DNA of 64,000 nt, taken from contig NC_068910.1 of NCBI RefSeq assembly GCF_023091745.1, positions 135,921,170 to 135,985,169 on the forward strand, in the 5' to 3' direction. Positions 55,323 through 64,000 of this stretch are shown piece after piece (the stretch's first letter is position 1; every line of letters starts with the position of its first letter). This stretch comes from Budorcas taxicolor (taxonomy: Eukaryota; Chordata; Mammalia; Artiodactyla; Bovidae). Made by a program: the position numbers and the translations under genes. The notes under the pieces were generated by a model, which did no database searches, had not been told where the DNA came from, and saw nothing but the letters and a program-made list of their open reading frames with translations.

Positions 55323-58300
55323 CCCCATTCTTAGACCTTGTACTTTGGGGGGATGGCTCTACAAACCCATATGCCGCAGAGGACAACTTATGACCTGGCT
55401 GACACCAATCAAAGGGGTCTTAGACTTCTCTCCTGCCGCGGCACCATGCCCCATCCTCCCCGATGCAGCAGCTGGCATCCACCTGGGACAGGGCACAGGT
55501 CTGCACAGCTACTCCGGAGCTCCTTGCAGGGACAAACGTTAACCACTCTCTGAGGAGACTCAAAGGCTTATGACAACTGGATGAATTATTGCTGACACCT
55601 CTAATTCTGTGCTTCAGCTAAACACTGTATTCCTCACGGTGCCACCTATTCCTAAGGTCACCTCCTGCCTTATCACTGAAATGCCTCCTGAAGCCCAGCC
55701 CTGGAACTCTCAGGTGACATCAGCTCTTGATTTGAGCCACAGAAGGTCATACAGAGACCCTGGAGACCCACAGATGAAGTTTATTCCCACAGATGAAGAC
55801 ACAAGAACCCAGTGACTTTCCCCGAATCACACAGCCTATTAAAAAACCAGGACAAGTCCCCGAAACCCAACCCGTGCCCTTCCCACTGTTGGCACTGTAT
55901 ACCTCATGCATACATTCAGCTCAAACAATGGATTAGAAAATCAAACTAGAACAGTCCGGCCTGGGTGCTGCTGCTCAGTCGACCCCAGCGCCTCCCTCTT
56001 TTTGTTCTGCTCACCACGTGCTCATCCAGTGCTTGGTGTCTCGCACAGCAAGACTCTTGGGTCTGCTTTCTGGGCCCAAGCAGAGAAAGTGCAGGGCTAC
56101 GATAGCCCGAGTGGCTCCTGCGAAAGCCCCTTCCTGAAATCCATACTCTGTAACTTCGACTTGTTTCATCAGCCGGGCCGGTGTCGCCTGGCCCTTCAGA
56201 GTGGAGAGTTTCAGCTGAACTTGCTGACTTTCTGCAGATGTGGGAGGGGATGGTGGATGCCACAGGCAGAGTCTGCCATGAATCTGCCTGGACTGGGATT
56301 TTGGCGACTAGTTCTCCGCCGGCAAGTTGCCAGGCCCTTCTCTTCATCCCCCAGTGTCCCAAAGGGGGGCGACGGTAGACAATGTAAAATAGAGCTGGGG
56401 GTTTCTGGGCACATCAGAAACTAGAAAAGTGGAAGAGGGTTATCCTAACCACATGTGCTCCTCATGCTCGTCTTTGAGAGCTTTCCCTCTCCTGAAAGCC
56501 CTACTCAGAAATGCTCGGTGGGGAGCCCAGGGGCAGCGGGAGCAAAGAGCCATGTTACGTGGGAGGCCAAAGTCAGGATGCTGCCCTCACCCTCGGCTAC
56601 CTTGCTGGGACCCCTTTGCTGGGCACTTCAGCATCATCCTGTACCTCCCTCCCCTCCGCCATGGAGCACGGAGCATGGTCACAGGCTGCCCCTCCTTCCA
56701 GGCTGGTGCAGCTCCCTCCATGAAGGCCTCCTAACTATGCGCCTTTCTCACCAGGTCCCCACTCCACCGGGGCAGCCCTTGTCATGCTCTCAGGGTGTGT
56801 GAACTCACCGTCTTTCTCAGTCCTCTCCAAATTGAGGCGGCCTGGCCTGAGGAGCAGCATCAGAAATGCTCGTTCTTGGGCCCACCCCTGCCCCACGGAG
56901 TCAGAGATGCTCAGGGTGGGGCCAGTGCTCCGGGGGGTTTCTGATAAACGGTCCAGGTTGAGAATCACTAACATGTAACGACTTTCAGGTTGTGAAACAG
57001 CTTCTAGGCTGTTTGTGCCAAACCTAAGGCAGCTGGGGAGGCAGAAATAAAAACAGCCCACCTTTGTGCTCAGCACCAACCAGGCAATAATCCTGGGAAG
57101 ATGGAGACTGTTGAGTCTAAGAATAATTGTTTGGGCTTGGAACTACAGAGGGGCCATCCAAATCTCCATTTTGTAGAGTTGGGGACTGAGGTTGAGACAG
57201 GAGAAAGCATTTCCCTGAGGTGAATACCAAAAGTGGAACTACATTTCAAATTTCTTCAGTCCTAGGTTTATTTTCTCCCTAAATTGAAACATCTTTAAAA
57301 AAAGTATAGCACGTATACCTATTGTGTGAACCTTTGTAGGTCATGGTCCTAAGGAATCCATCCTCATTGCAAACCTGTAAAGAAAGCCCTGGGGAGGAGT
57401 CTGGAGGAGGGGATGATGTTTCCTCCTCAGTGTGCTGAGAAGCCAGGAGGACCGTCCATCCTTGTTGGGGGGTCATTTTCTCACTGTCCCTTCTTCCACA
57501 CACTAGCCCAGTGGCCTCACCAAATGAGCCCAAGGGCAGGGGCAGTGAGCTTTAACTGAACGTGTGTCTTCTGGAGCCCCAAAAAGAGGTTGTCAGAGCT
57601 GGACGGCTGTGCACACAGCAGGTTGGTGCAACCCAACTGTATGTAGCACCCAGACAGTGTCTACCACACGGCTACAAATTTGAAACTTACAAGTCAAGCT
57701 AACAAACTTAAAGGTGTCCTGTCCTCCTTCTTTGACAAATAAACCTTTATATGGACTTGGCTGACTGAAATCTGAGGTTCAGAGGGAACAGGCTCCACCC
57801 CATAGCTCTTCTTACCCAGGTTCCATCCCATTCTTTGAGGGCCTATTCATCAAGCTCCAGCCACACCTCCCTGCAAAGGGCCATCTTTTGACTACCCCTT
57901 GGAGGCAGGACCTGGAGAAGAGGCCGTCCAGACCCTGGAAGCTGGGATAAGAATTTCAGGAGCATGTCTAAAAAATGGGGTCTGGGCTTCAGGTGAACAT
58001 GTCCCCTTTCCCCATGACTCCTCCAGCTGTTGGGGGCAGTGGTCAGAGAAGGGCTCACTTCTCAAAATGCAGTCCCAGGACTGGCAATATAGACACCTCT
58101 TGCGTGCTGGTTAGAGCTGCAACCTTGCTGCAGACCTACTGAGTCAGAACTGGCAGTCTAATAAGATCCCCAGGGATTCGTGTGCAGGTTTGCAGAGGTT
58201 TGTTCTAAGTCATAAAGCCCAGGCCCAAGGTCTGTCTTGCCCAGGTCTAGGGGTACTAATAGTGGGTATTAATAAATATTTGCTCAACAAATGCCAAATG

Positions 58301-58484
58301 TCACCTAAACCAGCTGGGGTGAGTGGCTGCCTGGCTCACAAATTCTTTAATCTCGTCTTTCTCTGGGGCCTCTGTGGCCAGAGGTGATTGGTCCAGCAGG
58401 AGTCACTTGACCCACTTTGGGTCCAGAATTCTCCCCCAAGAATCTGAAACTTAAGCCCCCAAATCCAGATCCCAGAGTAACAGC
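55323..58484. other. Unique intergenic stretch
   Basis: About 3.1 kb without a recognisable exon or repeat. Open frames up to 172 codons (55906-56424) overlap longer frames on the opposite strand and contain no domain-like motif. Base composition is mixed and no CpG island is present. Confidence 0.4.
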
Positions 58485-58660
58485 AGTAGCAACAGTTAAT
58501 GTCTCCTGCACCTGTTATGTGCCAAGCACAGTGCTGAGTGTTTTATATACAGTATAAATATCTTATCTTCACAACAACCTAATCAGATGGGAATTATTAT
58601 TCTGTTTGTTGTTTAGATGAGGATCTGTGACTTGGATTTAATTAACTCCCCCAATGGATT
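58485..58660 (+). mobile_element. MIR SINE
   Basis: CCTGTTATGTGCCAAGCACAG, GTGCTGAGTGTTTTATATAC and CTTCACAACAACCTAATCAG in sense, close to the MIR core and 3' end. Confidence 0.9.
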
Positions 58661-59394
58661 AGGGGAGGCAGGGATAGCATCAAGAGAGCTGACTGGCCAA
58701 ACCTGAGCCATGTGGTACAGAGACGTTATCAACTTCTGCTGCCAGGACCCCAGACTTCCTGGCTTCATGGTGATTGGGTGCCATGGGGAGCAGGGTCCCA
58801 GCTCTGTGAGGTGGCTGTTAGGAGGGATGGAGGAAGGGAGGGAGGGAAGAGGCAGGCTTGGGGAAGAATGAAGGGCAGGAGCCCTGGGAGAGGGGAGCAC
58901 CAAGAACCTCCACTTCCCAAGTGAGTGTGGGGCACCAGCCAAGACCAGCCCACCTGCCACACTTCAGTACAGGCCAGAGGGTGCCCACTGTGAGGACTGA
59001 CCCTTCCTTCCCTTCTTCCATTGAGTTAGCAGCCAGCTTGCCAAAGGAACGGTGTGGGTGACTTATTTTGGAGACAAAAGGCAGGGGGTGGTGGAGAAGA
59101 CTGCACTGCTCTGCACCTGGTCCCCAGAGGAACAGACGCCTAAGAGGCCGAGAGGATGGAGGCAGCTGGGATGTGCTGGGATGGCTGAGGCCAGAGAACC
59201 AGTCCGTACTGGAGAAGGGAGTTGTGGGCCTCGCTGGTTGGAGGCTTGGACTGGTTCCTGACCGAGGTTCTGAGTGGAATCTGTCATTCTGGGAGGCAGG
59301 GGGGTGAGCTGGGGCTTGCAGACCTCTGACCACCTAAGAAGAAAAAAGTGAACCATCATCAGCAGTTTTCTATCAGAATCCAAGCCTCAGCCAG
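58661..59394. other. Unique stretch
   Basis: GC-rich, no exon or repeat recognised. It may lie just beyond the distal MELTF poly(A) site. Confidence 0.4.
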
Positions 59395-59410
59395 TGCAGG
59401 GTTGTTTGGC

Positions 59411-59416
59411 TTTATT
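59411..59416 (-). promoter_or_regulatory. Candidate distal poly(A) signal of MELTF
   Basis: AATAAA on minus (TTTATT on plus), about 2.06 kb past the stop codon. A long 3' UTR is known for MELTF in other mammals. No transcript evidence here. Confidence 0.35.
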
Positions 59417-61249
59417 TAAAAGAACAAACCAATGTCTTTCATGAGTGCTGACACAGCAGTGGCTCCTTGCTGTCACCTGACAGTCAGAAGTCACCCAGCA
59501 CTCAGGCAAGTCACACCCTTGAGGGGCTCACAGTACAGTGTCACACCCTAGGCAGCACACTGGCCCAGGATGGCCACATGATAATACACTCCTCACTGCA
59601 CAAATCTCCCTTTGAAAAAAAGAAAAAGAAATCAAACAATCATCAAGTCAGAGAAGAATTATTTTGCTCCTTCAGATAAGAGGGTACAAGCTTGGTAGCT
59701 GAGGCCGGCTCCTTCTGGCCTCTCACAGTGGGGTGGGGGCCAGGACACTGCCAGTGGCTTCCTTCTCCGCTGAGGATGGAAGGGATCCAGCCCACCGCCC
59801 ACAGGTGGGGGCGAAGCACTGGGAGCCCAGCCTGTCATCAGCATCCCCGAGGCCCCCGCAGACGGAGATGCAAATAGCTCCAGGCCCACACGGCTCCCAG
59901 CCTGCTGACGAAGGTGGCTTGCTCTCGTTTTCTTCTTTTCACTTTTTTTAAGGGAGCAGATTTCAGAGTAAGAGCTGGCAGTTCGGGAAACTTTTTCCTG
60001 CTTTCCAAACAACCAGGATGATAATGGAGACCCTCTCCCAGCACTTTCCACTGATTTGAAGGGGATGGGGAGGATGGAGCCTTCCTCTGAAATGAGTGGT
60101 CCTCGGGCCCAGTCAGAGGACAGCTGGGAGGAAGAGACCCCGTGATCACACCTGAGGAGCTGGGACTCCCCTCAGCCCCTCGCTGGCCTGAGGCTCCTCT
60201 GACAAACAGAATGGCATCTCCCCATCCCCAGCTCTTCAGAGGCACCCTCCCCACACACACACTTGAGCTCCTGGAGATCACTGGGAAGCCCCGAGGCTGA
60301 ACCCTTTAATTTGGAGGCAACCACTCCTGCCAGAGGTACAGGAGCAGCTCCAGAGCGGTGGACATCACAGCAGGGCAGGAGGGGGTAAGCTGCGATGGAG
60401 CCTAAGAGGAGGAAACTCAGGAGTGGGGATTCCTGCTGACGGGGCTGAGCCTCAGGACAGAGCCTGGTGCAGCTGACCTGCCAAAGGGCAGGGCACACAG
60501 ATCACGCCTTGTTCTGAGGCCTGCCCTTCTTACCACAGACAGGTATTTAGGCAAGATTTTAGACCTCCAACCCTGCGTCAAGCCCCCTACCTAATAAAAA
60601 TTCTGAGAATCATTTCCGTTGCCCCAGGACCCTTGAGGACTTCATCCCTAGGGTCCAGCCCTGGCCTCCCCAGCCCAGCACAATTAGGGGTCCGGTGGTC
60701 CTGGCCATGCCAAGCCGCGGAAGGCAAGGACAAAGGGCTGTGAGTGCCCAGAAGCTTTGCCTCCTTGGAGGGCCTGGCTCCAGCCTCATCAGGTACTGCC
60801 TCAGTGGACAGACACACAGTATCCTCATGAGGGAGGCTGGAACAGGGAGTCCAGGGACAGACGGAGCGGGGGCTGACGGGAGTTGCTGGGTGCGGTGTCC
60901 ATTCCTCAGAGGAGGAGGTGGGAACCGGCAGGGAGGGGCCGGCAGGCCTGTCATCTCACCAGGCCCCCCTGGGCGGCTCAGCAGGGCGAGTTCCAGCAGA
61001 GAGGGCCATGTGGGAAGCTCGGGTTCAGCCCGTCTCCTTGGCAACGGGTCTTTTCCAAACCCGAGGCTGGTGAGGATCCGTGTGGCGGGAGCCTGCAGAC
61101 CTGCAGGGAAGCGGCTGCGCCAGCCTGTGGGTGGGGCGTGACTGGAGGCGGGCCAGCGCGCGCCTCAGGTAGCGGAGGGACAGGTGGTGCCTGGGAGGCA
61201 GGGGCTGGGTTCCAGCAGGAGGGACCCGCTCAGTCCAGTTGGGGGCACT

Positions 61250-61473
61250 TTGTTTTAACATTTGTCTTTATTCCACTTTGAAGCAATCACAGAAACTTCA
61301 GTGTCGGAATCGCAGCCCTGAGGAGCTCTATGGTTTTTCACGCTTCCTTTCCCATCACACATTTTTTTCTCTGAGCAGTGTTAACCGAATTTACTGAGGA
61401 GAACAGCCTTATTTAGAGAGATTTCTGAATAGCTTTCCATTCCAAAGGAGGGCAAGGCTGGCCCAGAGATGCT
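61250..61473 (-). other. MELTF: MELTF 3' UTR, proximal form
   Basis: From the stop codon to a predicted cleavage point about 17-20 bp past the AATAAA at 61267-61272. If the distal signal at 59411 is used, the 3' UTR continues left through the GC-rich stretch 59395-61250, in which I recognise no other feature. Confidence 0.6.
61267..61272 (-). promoter_or_regulatory. Candidate proximal poly(A) signal of MELTF
   Basis: AATAAA on minus (TTTATT on plus), about 200 bp after the stop codon at 61474-61476. Confidence 0.55.
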
Positions 61474-61556
61474 TCAGAGGCAGGGCTGGAGGAGGCTGGC
61501 CGTGAGGGCCAGCGGGAGCAGCAGCAGGAGTAGGGAGACCCTGGAGGCCGCGGTCG
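61474..61556 (-). CDS. MELTF: MELTF last coding exon: GPI-anchor tail
   Basis: This exon codes the C-terminal end of melanotransferrin, a GPI-anchored iron-binding protein of the transferrin family at the cell surface. It opens after a CCCTCAG acceptor (AG at 61557-61558 on minus). Its first two bases, CG, complete the split codon GCG (Ala) begun by the previous exon. Then follow 26 codons, TAASRVSLLLLLLPLALTAS and LLQPCL, and a TGA. A hydrophobic leucine block after a small-residue segment is the standard GPI-attachment signal, removed during anchoring. Human MELTF ends in a similar leucine/alanine-rich tail, but this sequence is only loosely conserved, as expected for such signals. The phase match with the upstream exon is the main support. 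Confidence 0.9.
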
Positions 61557-62004
61557 CTGAGGGATTAAACACAGACAGTAAGGGCCTTGAAGCTGTGTTT
61601 GTGGCCCACTGCCCCTCATGTGCAGGACTAGATGGAGCGTATTTCTGTGTACTAAATTCACTCCAGGCTCCCTCTTGCTACCCTATTACAATTTTTCTTT
61701 CCCCTGGTTTCTTTACATATTCATTTCTTTCAAAATTACACTACATGTATATTTATGCAGTTGCCTGAATCCTCTTTGGATGATTATTTTTAACATTTAT
61801 ATTCATTATCCAGGTCTGTCTGGATTCTACAGCCAGTGTTTCTGCTATAAGTGTTCAGACGCTCTCAGGGCACTTCATCTTGATCATTTGCAAAGATGCA
61901 GAGTGCCCTTCGGTTCACTCAAGGTTTGGGGAGAAAGGCTTGGGAGGATGCCCGGGGATTGTGCCCACTCTTCTGTGGGGTGTGAGCCTGCCGGCCTGCC
62001 CTAC
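61557..62004 (-). other. MELTF: MELTF last intron
   Basis: A 448-bp intron on minus with donor CACAG|GTAGGG and acceptor CCCTCAG|CG, phase 1. I recognise no repeat inside it. Confidence 0.85.
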
Positions 62005-62203
62005 CTGTGCCTGAGCACTGCTGAGACAGCATCCCTTCCAGAGCCACCACGTAGTCGGGGCCCAGCCAGCTACGATATGTCGTCTTTTCTCCCACAGGTA
62101 CCACCCGGACAGCAGCATCCTTGAAAAGCAGGTCTTGGCCATGATAGCTGGAGGAGTCGAACATTTTGAACCCATTCTTATTGTGGTCATCTCCAAAAAG
62201 GTC
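62005..62203 (-). CDS. MELTF: MELTF penultimate coding exon: end of the C-lobe
   Basis: Codes 66 residues plus one base of melanotransferrin. It starts DLFGDDHNKNGFKMFDSSSY, continues HGQDLLFKDA, then VPVGEKTTYRSWLGPDY, and ends ALEGMLSQQCSGT. This is nearly the same as the end of human MELTF and unlike the LTF or TF C-termini, so the paralogue assignment is firm. The last cysteine belongs to the C-lobe disulfides, and the GPI attachment region follows immediately. The acceptor is CTTCCAG|GAC (AG at 62204-62205 on plus) and the donor is GTAGGG, giving phase 0 in and phase 1 out. The frame is open with no damaging change. Earlier exons are not in the window, so the intron to the right exceeds 1.8 kb. 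Confidence 0.95.
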
Positions 62204-64000
62204 CTGGAAGGACACAGCAGATCAGCTTTGCATCTGGGCTCACAAATGGTTACCTGGGTATCACTTGCCATTAATTGCTTTATGTACCAAGGAGCAAGGA
62301 AAGTCAGGTGCCAAGACTCTGCTTTAAAATCATCGACTCACTGACCTCTGTCACCAAAGCCGACGTGGAGTAAGAGATGACCAGAGCCAGCATAGTAAGA
62401 CAGCCATCCAGAAACATCACACCAAACCAGCTCTTGGATATTGAAGCCTGAGCCTTCACAGGAAGAAAGACTCAGAAATGAGAGAGGATGTGGATGAGAT
62501 TACTGAGGGGTCTGCTAAGTCTGCTCAGCATTCCTCATCCTTTTCTACCAGGCTTCCTCACTCTTTTTTATGGGTATCCTTTATCCCCAACCAAAATGAT
62601 TTCATAAGAGAGCCATTCATTCTGATACCAGTACTAAGAAAGTACCAGGTAAGTTGAATATCCTTTACTAACCCACCCTCCTCACACCAAGATTTTCTTG
62701 AGGAGCTGTTCTCTTCCCTGTTGAGGGTTCTCAGGGTGAGTGTGCTATGGCTAGAAAAAGGCCAGAAGGGATTTGAGAAATGAGGAATACATATAAGACA
62801 TCAGAAGAACATGGACAAATGCCCACTTCAACCTTCAAATACTGGTCAGGGGGAAAGAAAGAGTAACGTGGCTATTGATCTTCTGGGGGGACTCATGGAT
62901 CCTCGTGAGGATCTGATGAAAGCTCTCAACCTTCTCCCCAGAAAAGTGCACATCCATACAGGGCTCTTCCCAAACATCACTGCAGAGGGTTTCGGGACCC
63001 TTGGGGAAGGCCACAGACCCAGAGTTAAGAACTCCTGAGACAGAAGGATTCTATAGGAAAGATGAGATTAAACATCATTTCCAAAGTTAGGAACCGGCCT
63101 GGAGGGTCAGCTGGCTTTGCAAGTCTGTGGTGCTTATGGACAGAGGGAAATGAGGTCAATTTCAGTCTATATCAGGTTGGGAGTGTGTAGAGGGGAAGGT
63201 TTGGAACCTGGGGCAGTCTTGTCAGACAGCCTGGGTTCAAATTTCAGATGTGTTTTGAAAGTGTGGCCAATAGGATTTGTTGATTGACTGGAAGTAGGGT
63301 GTGAGAGGAAGACAGGAGTCTGACCTGACTCTTGAGGAAATGGGAAGTCTGAGGCTGCTTATTCATTGAAGTGGGGAAGACGGAGGGAAAAAGAGGAGTC
63401 CAACTTTGACTTGTTCAGGTCAAAAAGGCTGTTAGAAATGGAAATGTCAAATAGGCAGCTGCTAAAGATGCATGTTTGAGATTAAAGGGTGAGACTGAAG
63501 CAGGGTTGAGGATGTACACTTAGCAGTCATCAGTATATGGATGGTAGTTAATGATGGGGCTGGATGAGATCAATAAGGGTATAGTTGCCAACAGAGAAGA
63601 GGGCTTAGGATGAAGTTCAGGGCACTCCAGTGGTTACCAGCCAGGGAAATGAGGAAGAACCAGCAAAGGGGATGGAGGAGAGGCTGGAGGGTGGCGGGAG
63701 AGTCAGGCAGGCATGGGGCATGAGGCCTGGGGCGCCAAGGGGGAAACTGCGTCCAGGAGGGCGGTGAACTTCAGGAAGAGGGAGCTGCAGCCAGTGTTGC
63801 TGCGAGGCCAGGGAGACGTGGACTGAGAAACAGCCACAGGATTTAGCAGCATGGGCCAGTGAGACCTCGACCAAGGCAGTCTCAGCACCTGGTGGGGCCT
63901 GTCTGGAATAGTCTCCATCCTTAAGAGAGACCAGGAAAGGAGGAATTGATGACTCCAGACCAGAGATGGCTCTTTGAAGGAATTCTGCTATAAAAGGGAG
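62204..64000 (-). other. MELTF: MELTF intron, partial
   Basis: Runs off the right edge. I searched by eye for the preceding exon, expected to end in GLLDKAQ, and did not find it. A scrap at 63220-63260 (GCCTGGGTTCAAATTTCAG) hints at a MIR. No other repeat is clear, so this part is notably poor in ruminant SINEs. Confidence 0.7.

Noticed and set aside
55906..56424. 172-codon open frame in unique DNA
   Set aside because: An opposing frame of 138 codons overlaps it. It has no recognisable motif, no splice-supported structure and no start context that stands out.
58818..59333. 171-codon minus-strand open frame
   Set aside because: Pro/Ser-rich text from GC-rich DNA, overlapped by several plus-strand frames. 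No family resemblance.
62345..62447. Minus-strand open stretch (SWFGVMFLDGCLTMLALVIS...) bounded by AG and GTCAGT, like a small exon with a membrane segment
   Set aside because: It does not match melanotransferrin, whose exon before DLFGDD should end GLLDKAQ. It lies inside the intron and is short enough to be chance.

Overview
The window is ruminant (probably bovid) nuclear DNA. The diagnostic evidence is the repeat set: RTE-type BovB LINEs, tRNA-derived Bov-tA and Bov-A2 SINEs, cetartiodactyl CHR SINEs, a ruminant mariner with TTAGGTTGG ends, and L1s, on top of older mammalian L1M and MIR relics. Cow, sheep, goat and buffalo cannot be told apart by reading. Almost every short open frame is a fragment of a repeat or chance.

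The one host gene I can place is MELTF (melanotransferrin), on the minus strand at the right edge. Two consecutive 3'-terminal coding exons (62005-62203 and 61474-61556) join in phase across a 448-bp intron and encode the end of the C-lobe plus a hydrophobic GPI-anchor tail. The upstream exons lie beyond the right edge. Poly(A) signals at 61267 and 59411 give short and long 3' UTR options. In mammals PIGZ lies downstream of MELTF in the same orientation. The CpG island at about 24.1-25.1 kb, which carries a minus-strand GTGAGT donor, is a candidate for the PIGZ first exon; this is inference, and no PIGZ coding sequence is in the window.

Layout. 1-8 kb: a nearly full-length minus-strand BovB, several SINEs and two BovB 3' ends. 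8-12 kb: antisense ancient L1M with CHR inserts. 12-18 kb: an L1 3' half, SINEs and old fragments. 18.7-20.6 kb: a complete processed retrocopy of DPPA2 with a 16-bp target-site duplication, poly(A) tail and three frameshifts. 21-28 kb: mostly unique, GC-richer DNA with MIRs and the CpG island. 28-43.9 kb: nested retrotransposons (BovB in L1M, mariner and SINEs in L1, a twin-primed BovB in L1M, a second mariner in L1M). 44-47 kb: unique DNA with a local duplicated block that interrupts an ancient repeat. 47.5-49.9 kb: L1 with two nested inserts. 50-61 kb: mostly unique intergenic DNA, with a chimeric SINE containing 101-bp tandem units at 52.6-53.0 kb. 61-64 kb: the MELTF 3' end.

Nothing here looks like a new multi-gene system. 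The best items are the DPPA2 retrocopy, insertion footprints that record unusual retrotransposition events, and the SINE chimera. Family names come from recognition by eye. Repeat boundaries are good to about 10-30 bp unless a target-site duplication is given.
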